A DNA stretch of 22,745 bases from an uncultured Lachnospiraceae bacterium (GCA_910588125.1 CAJUPI010000053.1:1-22745), one strand, 5' to 3'. Shown: positions 15,067 to 22,517, counted from the stretch's first letter. Made by a program: numbers and translations. The notes: generated from the sequence alone by a model not told the origin.

Positions 15067-16833
15067 TTACAACACCTCCTCTTCTGACAACTGGGACAGG
15101 CAGATCTCCCGGTAAATCTCACAGCTCTTCAAAAGCTCAGGATGGGTCCCGCATCCTACTATATGGCCGTCGTCCAGCACCAGGATCTGATCGGCATTTT
15201 TGATCGTCGTTGCCCGCTGGGATACGATAAAAACGGTCATATCCTTCGTGCCCTCCCGAATTGCCCGCCGCAGCTTGGCATCTGTGGCGAAATCCAGGGC
15301 AGATGCACTGTCGTCCATGATCAGAATCTCTGGCTGCTTCACCAAAGCCCGGGCAATCGTCAGACGCTGGCGCTGGCCTCCGGAAAGGTTTTTTCCGTTT
15401 TGGTCAATCTGCAGATCCAACCCCTTTTCCTTGCTGTCTACAAACTCACGGGCCTGCGCCAGATCCAGGGCATGATAGATCTCCTCATCGCTGGCTTCCT
15501 TTTTCCCCCATTTCATGTTTTCCCGCAAGGTCCCCTTAAAAAGCACCGCCTTCTGAGGTACTACTCCTATCTTCTGACGAAGCTCTGCCAACGGATATTC
15601 CCGCACGTCCCGGCCGTCGATTAACACCGCCCCCTCCCGTACATCATAAAAGCGGGGAATCAAATTCACCAGCGAAGACTTTCCAGAGCCAGTACCGCCA
15701 ATAATGCCGATCGTTTGCCCCTGCTTCACAGTAAAATCAACCTGAATCAAGGAATCTTCTTTTGCCCTTTTATATGCAAAATTCACCTGCCGGAAGCGAA
15801 CCTTTTCCGGAACGGAGCCGAGCTCTTCCGATGGCCGGCCGACAACTCCTGCCTGCTTATCCGCTTGTCCTGCCGCCGGATCAATAATGCTGCTTTTCTC
15901 CTCAAATACCGTACTGATCCGGTTCGCACAAGCCAGCGCCTTAGATATCGATACGATCAGATTTGCCAGCTTAATCAGCTCTACCAGAATCTGGGACATA
16001 TAATTGACCAGGGCCACGGTCTCACCCTGAGTGATAATTCCCGCATCCACCTGCTTGCCGGATATCCACACCACAGCAATGATAGCCAGGTTGATAATTA
16101 CATAAGTGATCGGGTTCATCAGCGCCGAGATCTTCCCGACAAAGATCTGGAAGCGTACTAAAAGATCGTTGGACGCATCAAACCGGGAAATCTCATCCTC
16201 CTGACGGTTAAATGCCCGAATCACCCGTGCCCCGGTGAGATTCTCCCTTGTGGCCAGCGTCACCTGATCTAACTGCCTCTGAACCTTCTTATACAGCGGC
16301 ATACTGATCGCCATGATCCCAAATACTACCACACTGAGCGCCGGAATCGCCACCACAAACACCATGGCTGCTTTTGCATTTACCGTAAATGCCATCACCA
16401 TAGCGCCAAATACAATAAACGGGGAGCGCAAAAGCAGGCGCAATGCCAGATTCAACCCTGACTGTACCTGGTTCACATCACTTGTCATGCGGGTAATCAA
16501 TGTGGCCGTCCCAATTACGTCCTGTTCACTGTATGACAAATGCCCAATATGGGAAAACAGCTCATTGCGCAGTGCCGTGCTGAACCCTACCGCAGCTTTT
16601 GCCGAAAAAAACTGGGCCGTCAGCGAACAGGTGAGCCCAACGATTCCCAGAAGCAGCAAAATCCCGCCCATTTTCAAGATGTAAGACACATCCTGATTTT
16701 TAATTCCGACATCGATAATCTGTGCCATTACCAAAGGCACGAAAAGCTCAAAGCTGGCTTCCAGCATCTTAAACAACGGGCCAAGCACGCTTTCCAGCTC
16801 ATAGCCCTTTAAGTACTTCAGCAGTTTTTTCAT
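15067..16833 (-). CDS. Heterodimeric ABC exporter subunit with degenerate ATP site
   Basis: A 588-aa half-transporter with membrane helices (~1-310) and a nucleotide-binding domain (~345-588). Walker A GGTGSGKSS and signature LSGGQRQR are normal. Walker B reads ILIMDDSASALD, with Asp in place of the catalytic Glu, and the switch His is replaced by Gln (VSQRATT). These are the hallmarks of the degenerate site in heterodimeric exporters. An insertion rich in Ala, Gly and Gln (~318-340) links the two parts. The start is the ATG at 16833 with GGAGG close upstream; an in-frame TTG at 16854 has no site. It is first in a two-gene operon. Confidence 0.93.
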   Translation of the reverse strand: MKKLLKYLKGYELESVLGPLFKMLEASFELFVPLVMAQIIDVGIKNQDVSYILKMGGILLLLGIVGLTCSLTAQFFSAKAAVGFSTALRNELFSHIGHLSYSEQDVIGTATLITRMTSDVNQVQSGLNLALRLLLRSPFIVFGAMVMAFTVNAKAAMVFVVAIPALSVVVFGIMAISMPLYKKVQRQLDQVTLATRENLTGARVIRAFNRQEDEISRFDASNDLLVRFQIFVGKISALMNPITYVIINLAIIAVVWISGKQVDAGIITQGETVALVNYMSQILVELIKLANLIVSISKALACANRISTVFEEKSSIIDPAAGQADKQAGVVGRPSEELGSVPEKVRFRQVNFAYKRAKEDSLIQVDFTVKQGQTIGIIGGTGSGKSSLVNLIPRFYDVREGAVLIDGRDVREYPLAELRQKIGVVPQKAVLFKGTLRENMKWGKKEASDEEIYHALDLAQAREFVDSKEKGLDLQIDQNGKNLSGGQRQRLTIARALVKQPEILIMDDSASALDFATDAKLRRAIREGTKDMTVFIVSQRATTIKNADQILVLDDGHIVGCGTHPELLKSCEIYREICLSQLSEEEVL

Positions 16834-16881
16834 AATGCCCTCCATCGTTCCCAAACCACTTTTCGGGTTTTATCTGTGGAA

Positions 16882-16910
16882 ATTGTATCATAAGAATAAT
16901 TCATCCACAA
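16882..16910 (-). promoter_or_regulatory. Promoter of the heterodimeric ABC exporter operon
   Basis: On the minus strand TTGTGG (16910-16905) and TACAAT (16887-16882) are 17 bp apart, about 50 bp before the start codon. The -10 box matches 5/6. Confidence 0.6.
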
Positions 16911-16997
16911 GAGCTTTTTCGCACCATGGTTCTGTTCCGCCCCGGTTCACGATTTCATATCTTGGTTCGGTCCCCCCTCTGTTATGATTTTCCCTCC

Positions 16998-17029
16998 TTG
17001 TCATTTTCTGCTCTCCATGTTACTATAAT
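16998..17029 (+). promoter_or_regulatory. Candidate promoter of the YihY/BrkB gene
   Basis: A perfect TATAAT (17024-17029) lies 29 bp before the ATG at 17059. TTGTCA (16998-17003) is 20 bp upstream of it, longer than ideal; an overlapping TACTAT at 17021 would give 17 bp. The rest of the divergent gap (16911-16997) shows no gene. Confidence 0.45.
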
Positions 17030-17058
17030 TTAAAATAAGAAACCAATGGGGACTGTCC

Positions 17059-17904
17059 ATGATCAGCTTTACCTTAAAATGTATCCGAATCTGGCAAAAA
17101 TATGGCAAGGATGAAATCACCGTCTATGCGGCCCAGGCATCCTTTTTCTTAATGTTGGCCTTTTTCCCTTTTCTTATGCTGCTTTTAACGCTGATTCAGC
17201 TCATTCCATCGGTCAATAAGTCAGATCTGCAATATCTCTTAGTCCGGCTCCTTCCGGATATGTTGGATGCCTTGGTTCTCGGTATCATTGACGATTTATA
17301 TCTGAAATCTCCCAGAACCATGCTTTCTCTGACCGCCCTGCTAGCCCTCTGGTCTGCCGCCCGTGGTATGATGGGAATTGAGCGCGGATTAAACCGAATC
17401 TATGGCAGTATGGAAAGGCGTGGTTATCTGCTCCGCCGCCTGATATGCACCGGCTATACCTTTCTCTTTATGGTTGTCTGTGTAGTTTCCCTGGTATTGC
17501 TGGTATTTGGCAGCTCCCTTCAGGAGCTTTTGATTCGTATTTTTCCCTTTCTCGCAAACATCACCCGCCATGTGATCAGTTTTCGGAGCTTATTGGCTAT
17601 TGTACTGTTTTTATTTGCCTTTGTATTGCTTTATACGATTGTTCCGGCAAAAAAACAAGACCCCTGGCAGCAGCTGCCCGGGGCCGTTTTTGCAGCCGTC
17701 TGCTGGCTGCTGTTTTCCTATGGATTTTCTCTGTACTTTTCCAATTTCAGCAATTTTTCTTACATGTACGGAAGCCTAGCCGGTGTCGTGCTGTTGATGC
17801 TGTGGCTGTATTTCTGCATCTGTATCCTGTTCATTGGTGCCGAGATCAATGATTTTTACGCCAATCCCAAAAATCTGCCCACAAGTAAAAGCTCGTCTTC
17901 ATAG
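17059..17904 (+). CDS. YihY/BrkB family inner-membrane protein
   Basis: A 281-aa integral membrane protein with the YihY/BrkB pattern: an N-terminal amphipathic region with AAQASFFLMLAFFPFLMLLL, then about five more hydrophobic segments, the motif LWSAARGMMGIERGLNRIYG (~95-114), a conserved IVPAKKQDPWQQLPGAVFAA near 194-213, and SYMYGSLAGVVLLMLWLY plus GAEIND close to the end. Function in the family is unresolved; the old RNase BN name was an error, and transport or envelope roles have been proposed. The ribosome binding site is a weak GGGGA. The last 49 bp overlap the 3' end of the convergent Nudix gene. Confidence 0.93.
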   Translation: MISFTLKCIRIWQKYGKDEITVYAAQASFFLMLAFFPFLMLLLTLIQLIPSVNKSDLQYLLVRLLPDMLDALVLGIIDDLYLKSPRTMLSLTALLALWSAARGMMGIERGLNRIYGSMERRGYLLRRLICTGYTFLFMVVCVVSLVLLVFGSSLQELLIRIFPFLANITRHVISFRSLLAIVLFLFAFVLLYTIVPAKKQDPWQQLPGAVFAAVCWLLFSYGFSLYFSNFSNFSYMYGSLAGVVLLMLWLYFCICILFIGAEINDFYANPKNLPTSKSSSS

Positions 17905-18875
17905 ATACAGTTTGGCAGGCCGCCGCATCCTACCATCTCCTCACACTCCCGGTAATCCATCCAGCGAACCTCTTCCACCTCCGACTGTTGCAGGCAAAGC
18001 TCCTGCTCGTCTACTGGTTCCTGATAGATATATACGGCACTGACTTCATAATCCCGGAACGGTTTTCCATAAAATACACCCTCGAACCCGCCCCGGTGAA
18101 AGCCGGCAAAGCGCAGCTTTTCCAGATCCGTCCGGATTCCCAATTCCTCCCTAAGCTCCCGTAACGCTGTCGCAGGATAGTCATCTCCGGCAGCCACATG
18201 CCCGGCGGCCGAGATATCATAGCACCCCGGATTCGAATCCTTATTGGCGCTTCGTTTCTGAAGCAGAAGATCGTAACCGCTTCGATCATTTTCACGTATC
18301 ACCCAGACATGGGAAGTGGCATGAGGACTGCCGTCCCGGTGAGCAACTCCCCGCTCCCGCACAATGCCGGTATGCACACCCTCTCTGGTCAGCACGTCAA
18401 ACAGCTCCATACTTTTACCGTTCAATGCCGCAGAAACCAAAACGCCAAAGCCGTCATATACCAGTTTCAGAGAGAAAAATTCTTCCGTTTCCTCCAGCAG
18501 ACGGAAAAAAATTTTATCTCCCTCCCAGATATTCAGCTGCCAGACATCCTGCTTATCCACCCATTCCAGCTGCCCTTCCTCACAAGGCTGCTGTTTTCCG
18601 GTAAAACCATCCGCTGTAAACAACGACATATACTCGGTAACGCCGTCACCCGATACAAAGGTCACGATGCCACGATACCGGTAAGCGGTCAGCGTATATC
18701 CGGTCTCTTCCCAAACCTCCCGCAGCAGGCATTCCTCCGGGCTCTCATCTGCCTCAAAATGCCCCCCTACTCCGATCCACTTATCCTTGTTTACATCATT
18801 CTTTTTCACGGTCCGATGAAGCATCAAGTATTTGCCGTCCCGTTCCAGATAACACAATGTGCTTAATTGGGTCAT
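17856..18875 (-). CDS. Tandem Nudix hydrolase (MutT-like plus IDI/YfcD-like domain)
   Basis: A 339-aa fusion of two Nudix domains. The first (~1-155) has a full box from Gly38 to Tyr60, ending REVWEETGY, and resembles 8-oxo-dGTP diphosphatases. The second (~160-339) has the box Gly225-Ile247 (AAGHVAAG, then RELREELGI) with Asp231 where the consensus has Glu; this resembles YfcD/isopentenyl-diphosphate-isomerase-like Nudix proteins. Nudix enzymes hydrolyse nucleoside diphosphates linked to another moiety; substrates here are unproven. The start codon overlaps the stop of the PIN-like gene by 4 bp and has AAGGAG upstream. The 3' end overlaps the convergent YihY gene by 49 bp. Confidence 0.93.
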   Translation of the reverse strand: MTQLSTLCYLERDGKYLMLHRTVKKNDVNKDKWIGVGGHFEADESPEECLLREVWEETGYTLTAYRYRGIVTFVSGDGVTEYMSLFTADGFTGKQQPCEEGQLEWVDKQDVWQLNIWEGDKIFFRLLEETEEFFSLKLVYDGFGVLVSAALNGKSMELFDVLTREGVHTGIVRERGVAHRDGSPHATSHVWVIRENDRSGYDLLLQKRSANKDSNPGCYDISAAGHVAAGDDYPATALRELREELGIRTDLEKLRFAGFHRGGFEGVFYGKPFRDYEVSAVYIYQEPVDEQELCLQQSEVEEVRWMDYRECEEMVGCGGLPNCIYEDELLLVGRFLGLA

Positions 18876-19429
18876 TTTTTCTCCTTTAAAAACGGCTTGA
18901 TCCTCTTGTACAGTTCCCCGGCTTTCTTACTGCCGTATTTTTTCACCAGCAAATTGTTCACCAACAGCTTACTTTTGCCGCTCCCGATGCATGGAAGGAT
19001 CAGTTCCACAATTTCTCCGGGTATCACCTGACGCAGATTCTCCTCCAGCTCGCCGCGTTCCTTTACCGTCTTTTTTGTCTCTGTGGAGATCGTATCGATC
19101 AGCTTGATATTTTTATCCTTCCAGAACTCTAAGAGCACCTCATATCCCAGATCTTTGCTGACAATACAGAATCTGCTATTCTCCTCTTTAGCCATCAAAT
19201 ATCCCAGATACGCTGCCAGTTGAAAATCAAGAGCATTCTTCTTGCCCGTTGTGATCTTGCGGAATTCCACAACCGCATGGCACTCCTGCAATTTCCGATG
19301 CAGATCAAAACTCATTTTATCGGCATTTTCGCTGTAAAAAATCACCACCTGATCCTTGCTGTCAAGTTCAGATAATCCATTCAGCCCATACTCTCCCGTA
19401 TTTTCGTAGTCAATTAAATAGTAAGTCAT
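18872..19429 (-). CDS. PIN-like domain protein (putative RNase)
   Basis: A 185-aa protein beginning MTYYLIDYEN, with conserved acidic residues D7, E9, D68 (KNALDFQLAAYLGYL) and D93 (IVSKDLGYE) that fit a metal-dependent PIN/NYN nuclease centre. The C-terminal ~65 residues are Lys-rich and helical and may bind nucleic acid. The family is common in Firmicutes and uncharacterised. It is the first gene of a two-gene operon with the tandem Nudix protein (ATGA overlap). The ribosome binding site is unusual: AAAGG lies about 14 nt before the ATG and an AGG abuts it. No antitoxin-like partner is present. Confidence 0.85.
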   Translation of the reverse strand: MTYYLIDYENTGEYGLNGLSELDSKDQVVIFYSENADKMSFDLHRKLQECHAVVEFRKITTGKKNALDFQLAAYLGYLMAKEENSRFCIVSKDLGYEVLLEFWKDKNIKLIDTISTETKKTVKERGELEENLRQVIPGEIVELILPCIGSGKSKLLVNNLLVKKYGSKKAGELYKRIKPFLKEKK

Positions 19430-19480
19430 CCTATATATTCTGTCCTTTCCATTTTGGGCTATGACTTGTGGGCTGTTTTC

Positions 19481-19509
19481 ATTTTACAATTTTTCCAGAG
19501 AAAGTGCAA
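19481..19509 (-). promoter_or_regulatory. Candidate promoter of the PIN-like/Nudix operon
   Basis: On the minus strand TTGCAC (19509-19504) and TAAAAT (19486-19481) are 17 bp apart, about 50 bp before the start codon of the PIN-like gene. Confidence 0.55.
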
Positions 19510-19537
19510 GGGCTTCCTGAAATGCTTTCGTGGCACG

Positions 19538-19586
19538 CAATGTCCTTAAGTTTCGTTCTGTGAATGCTCAACCAGGGAAAAAGGAG
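19538..19586 (+). repeat. Partial diverged copy R4 of the 129-bp repeat
   Basis: Aligns without gaps to the first 49 bp of R2 (1109-1157) with 10 mismatches, about 80% identity by eye, starting at the same CAATGTC edge and in the same orientation. In the matching frame it reads NVLKFRSVNAQP, against NVIKFNPENTQP in R2. The remaining 80 bp of the repeat are absent; the sequence runs directly into the ABC-F terminator stem. It sits about 18.4 kb from R2. Confidence 0.75.
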
Positions 19587-19620
19587 ATATCCTCTTGTCC
19601 ATTGAGAGTATGGATATCTC
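19577..19620 (-). terminator. Rho-independent terminator of the ABC-F gene
   Basis: On the minus strand GAGATATC (19620-19613) pairs with GATATCTC (19591-19584), with an inner CTCT/AGAG pairing, and is followed by CCTTTTTC. The stem begins inside the ABC-F stop codon. The T-run comes from the end of repeat copy R4. Confidence 0.7.
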
Positions 19621-21139
19621 ATAGTTCTACTACTCGTGTTGCAATCCGTTGGCGGAAGCGGATATCATGTTCTACGATAAGCATAGTCGGCTGGCAGGAT
19701 AATAAAAGTTCTTCTATCTGCATTCTTGAAAATACGTCAATGTAGTTCAGGGGTTCATCCCAGATGTATAAATGGGCAGGCGTCATCAAGCTGGCGGCCA
19801 GCAGAACTTTTTTCTTTTGGCCCTCGGAAAACTCTTCCATTCTTTTGGAAAACTGGCTTCTTTCCATGTCAAGCTGCCGCAAAAGGGTGCAAAAAAGGCT
19901 TTCATCCAGCTCATGCTGATCACAGAATCCCTGAATTTTACCTTTCAGAAAACTGGTATCCTGATTGATGTAAGAAAGCGTCAGGCCGCTGCCAATCTGA
20001 AGCTCTCCCGAGCGGATCGCAATCTTTTCTTCTACCGGCAGATGTCTGGCCGCCAGCAGGATCTTTATCCATGTGGATTTTCCGCTGCCATTCTCTCCGT
20101 GCAGAAATACCCGTTCTCCTCGTCGCAATTCAAAAGAAAAATTTTTTAGAATCTCCTCCTGGCTTCCCTCATAGCCAATATTTAAATCTCTGCCGGAAAT
20201 CAGTAGTTCCTTGTGATAAGACAGTGGATTTAGTTTTAATGAAACGGGATTCTCTACATCACACAGAAGATCTTTTTTAGCTGCAACCTCCCGTTCCATC
20301 CGTTTCTCATACTGTATCATCCGGCTTTGCAGCTTTCTGGTTTTTTCACCAATAAAGGCCCGGTTAGCATGATCCGGCTCTTTGATTGGATTATAACCGA
20401 TTTTGCTGTTCTCGCTCTTTTTTGCCCAACGTCCGGCCTGATCGGCCGCCTTTTTCAGCGACGCTATTTCCCGGAGATGTTTTTCATTCTCCATTTTTGC
20501 GAAGTGATCCTGACGGCTTTTATTTTCCCACCAGCTGGAGAAATTCCCGCTCTGCACCTCGATCGATTTGCGGTTCAGAACCAACACATGATCGATACAG
20601 GCATCCAGTAAATCCCGGTCATGTGATACCAGTATAAATCCCTTTTTTCCCTGAATATACTGTTTTACTGTTTGCCGCGATTCTTGATCCAGATGATTGG
20701 TAGGCTCATCAATGAGCAAAAAATCGTTCTCCCTGGAGAATAAAACCGCCAAAAACACTTTCGTCCTCTCTCCCTGGCTCAGTGTCCAAAAAGGCCGGTA
20801 TAACAAATCCGCCGCAGCATTTAACTTTGTCAGCTCGCAGATTACCCGCCACTCCTCACTGCCAGGCTTTAACGCCTCTAACCACTCAGAAGCACACTGC
20901 CTCATCATTTCTTCTGTCAGCGAATACGGAAAATAATCAAATATTGCAGATGCCAATATGGTGCCCTGAAAATCGTATTTTCCAAGCAATAATCTCAAAA
21001 ATGTGGTTTTACCCCTGCCGTTTCTGCCAATAAATCCTAATTTCCAATCCGTATCAATCATAAATGACGCATTTTCAAAAACATTGTCAAAGCTTCCCTC
21101 ATAGCCAAAGGTAAGATTCGCAACCTGAATCTGTGACAT
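19619..21139 (-). CDS. Lsa-type ABC-F ribosomal protection protein
   Basis: A 506-aa soluble protein with two ATPase domains and no membrane helices. Site 1: GRNGRGKT (38-45), LSQGE (120-124), LLIDEPTNHLD (141-151), VSHD. Site 2: GENGSGKS (348-355), FSEGQ (437-441), YIWDEPLNYID (458-468), VEHD. The linker (~205-300) is long and charged, as in antibiotic-resistance ABC-F proteins, where it reaches the peptidyl-transferase centre and displaces drugs. Overall similarity is to Lsa proteins, which protect against lincosamides, pleuromutilins and streptogramin A; the actual spectrum here is unproven. The start at 21139 has AAGGAGG 7 nt upstream; the longer frame to 21196 has no site. The preceding leader carries an attenuator, which supports an inducible resistance role. 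Confidence 0.92.
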   Translation of the reverse strand: MSQIQVANLTFGYEGSFDNVFENASFMIDTDWKLGFIGRNGRGKTTFLRLLLGKYDFQGTILASAIFDYFPYSLTEEMMRQCASEWLEALKPGSEEWRVICELTKLNAAADLLYRPFWTLSQGERTKVFLAVLFSRENDFLLIDEPTNHLDQESRQTVKQYIQGKKGFILVSHDRDLLDACIDHVLVLNRKSIEVQSGNFSSWWENKSRQDHFAKMENEKHLREIASLKKAADQAGRWAKKSENSKIGYNPIKEPDHANRAFIGEKTRKLQSRMIQYEKRMEREVAAKKDLLCDVENPVSLKLNPLSYHKELLISGRDLNIGYEGSQEEILKNFSFELRRGERVFLHGENGSGKSTWIKILLAARHLPVEEKIAIRSGELQIGSGLTLSYINQDTSFLKGKIQGFCDQHELDESLFCTLLRQLDMERSQFSKRMEEFSEGQKKKVLLAASLMTPAHLYIWDEPLNYIDVFSRMQIEELLLSCQPTMLIVEHDIRFRQRIATRVVEL

Positions 21140-21288
21140 AAGCATTCCTCCTTCCGAAGTTCTCCTGCCGCCAGCATTATCACGCCTTATTGACAAGGCT
21201 CCTGCGAAAGATTCTGATTCTTTTCTTTACCTTTTTGTGGGGAATATTCCGCTTAAACAGGTGTTAGAACACACCGATTTACAGACAC

Positions 21289-21403
21289 AAAAAAGAAAGG
21301 TTATGAGAATCATAATCCGCTTCTGGCAACATGAAAATGCAGCAGGACTCCCATCCTTCTGCCGGTAACTGGTTCATGTTTCAAAAGCCGACTATTTTCT
21401 CAT
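21289..21403 (-). terminator. Attenuator: long leader hairpin with U-run before the ABC-F gene
   Basis: On the minus strand the 5' arm 21403-21382 pairs with 21325-21303: CAGAAGC with GCTTTTG, then interrupted pairing through to ATGAGAA with TTCTCAT. Inside, AACATGAA (21380-21373) pairs with TTCATGTT (21335-21328), and GCAG/CTGC with GGA/TCC close the top. The stem is followed by CCTTTCTTTTTT (21300-21289). The terminator lies within the roughly 290-nt leader, about 150 nt before the ABC-F start codon, so it can stop transcription early. The remaining leader (21140-21288) holds small hairpins, GGTGT/ACACC and GCCTT/AAGGC, and no gene. Confidence 0.8.
21392..21403 (-). CDS. Three-codon leader ORF (Met-Arg-Lys) of the ABC-F attenuator
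   Basis: ATG AGA AAA TAG follows a GAGAGGTG ribosome binding site at 5-nt spacing, about 25 nt after the predicted transcription start. It lies exactly in the 5' arm of the leader terminator. A ribosome held here by an antibiotic would keep the arm single-stranded and let transcription continue, while normal termination would allow the hairpin to form. Very short leader ORFs are known for attenuators of this resistance class; as I recall, Listeria lmo0919 has one of three codons. Function is inferred from position. Confidence 0.6.
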   Translation of the reverse strand: MRK

Positions 21404-21435
21404 CCTTTCACCTCTCTCTTCTCACGATGTTTTAC

Positions 21436-21464
21436 ATCATATCATAAATCAAACACAAATGCAA
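21436..21464 (-). promoter_or_regulatory. Promoter of the ABC-F gene
   Basis: On the minus strand TTGCAT (21464-21459) and TATGAT (21441-21436) are 17 bp apart, just after the stop of the upstream MBL-fold gene. Transcription would begin near 21429, giving a leader of about 290 nt. Confidence 0.65.
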
Positions 21465-21479
21465 TACCTGATTGTCCCA

Positions 21480-22343
21480 TCAATGCTCCAGCATACTTTT
21501 CATATTCACAGCATACGCCTCATAAGGCTGGTATTTCCGCAATTCCTCCGGCCAGTAGTACACGGCAAGATGCTCTATTTTTTCTTCCAGCGGTATATCC
21601 TTTCGCGCCTCTGTACGGATTCTTTGAATTGCCAGCTCATGTTCGGCAAAACAATGATTCCAGGTATCTTCTGCCTTGTCCTCCCCAGCAAATCCCGTAT
21701 GGGCAAAAACCAGCAAATCGGCGCCGAGACGTTGCATCTTTTTCATCGATGCTATCGACATATCATATCCCAGCAAGAAGCAAGGGCTGAAGCAATGGTT
21801 TCCGGCATAAACTCCTGCGGTCTCTGCACATAATAATATCTTCCGGCTACATTCATCATGCCCAATCAGGAACGAAAAGCTATCCCGTGTATGGCCTGGG
21901 GTCTCCACCGCCGTAATCTTCCATTCATCAAACCGGAAGAGCTGACCGTCTGCCAGCACATCATCCGCATATAGATCCTCATCCCGATACTGCACCTTTG
22001 ATACTCCCTGATCCTTGGCTGCCGCCTGATTCATCTCCCGGATTCTTCGCAGAGCAGACGGCTTATCCAAAATCATTTTCCCATGGGGCGCTATATATAC
22101 CTTTATATCCGGCCATTTTGCTCTCAGATACGGAACCCCTGAAACATGGTCAAAATGGCTGTGCGTCAAAAACACATAATCAAGAGATTTCCCCTGCAAA
22201 ATGCCCTCAATATTTTTTACCAACCTGTCTCCGCAGCAAGCCATGCCGGAGTCAAATAAAATATTCGTTTTTCCTGCAGCAAGAAAAGCATTTCCCGGCC
22301 AATCTCCACTGACATCATAGATATGGTCCTTTATCATATCCAT
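21480..22343 (-). CDS. MBL-fold metallo-hydrolase
   Basis: A 287-aa metallo-beta-lactamase-fold protein. The zinc motif is complete: H61-S-H63-F-D65-H66, H151 (TPGHTRD) and H215 (FAHTG). At the usual bridging Asp position the sequence reads LLCAETAG, with Glu174; this variant is seen in a subset of MBL proteins, and activity is probably retained. A C-terminal region (~225-287) is helical. AAGGAG lies 6 nt before the ATG. It is separated from the tRNA genes by terminators and ends just before the ABC-F promoter. The substrate cannot be named; nothing points to beta-lactams. Confidence 0.92.
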   Translation of the reverse strand: MDMIKDHIYDVSGDWPGNAFLAAGKTNILFDSGMACCGDRLVKNIEGILQGKSLDYVFLTHSHFDHVSGVPYLRAKWPDIKVYIAPHGKMILDKPSALRRIREMNQAAAKDQGVSKVQYRDEDLYADDVLADGQLFRFDEWKITAVETPGHTRDSFSFLIGHDECSRKILLCAETAGVYAGNHCFSPCFLLGYDMSIASMKKMQRLGADLLVFAHTGFAGEDKAEDTWNHCFAEHELAIQRIRTEARKDIPLEEKIEHLAVYYWPEELRKYQPYEAYAVNMKSMLEH

Positions 22344-22390
22344 CCCACTCCTTATTTTTCTGAATTTTAGTCAAATGCCCGTACCCTAAA

Positions 22391-22426
22391 GGACTAGCTT
22401 CGCCTCGCAAGCACGGCACCTAGCCC
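22391..22426. other. Imperfect inverted repeat upstream of the MBL gene
   Basis: GGACTAG (22391-22397) and CTAGCCC (22420-22426) can pair around a GC-rich loop, with an inner GCC/GGC pairing. It lies about 50 bp before the MBL start codon. It could be a leader structure or a remnant of a repeat. No good promoter was identified nearby. Confidence 0.3.
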
Positions 22427-22440
22427 ATTGCTCGCAGAAA

Positions 22441-22469
22441 TAAAATAAAAAGCCCTGAAACTTCAAGGC
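22441..22469 (-). terminator. Rho-independent terminator of the tRNA transcript
   Basis: On the minus strand GCCTTG/CAGGGC, extendable by two A-T pairs at the loop, forms a tight stem followed by TTTTTATTTTA. It lies about 125 bp after tRNA-Ala and about 100 bp before the MBL start. Confidence 0.85.
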
Positions 22470-22517
22470 CACTCCCGATAAAAAATAATCCGGCTTGCGC
22501 GCATCCCCGGAAGCTTT

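Noticed and set aside
19530..19745. Plus-strand 71-codon open frame after the PIN-like promoter
   Set aside because: It starts in repeat copy R4, has no ribosome binding site, and most of it is antisense to the ABC-F 3' end and terminator.
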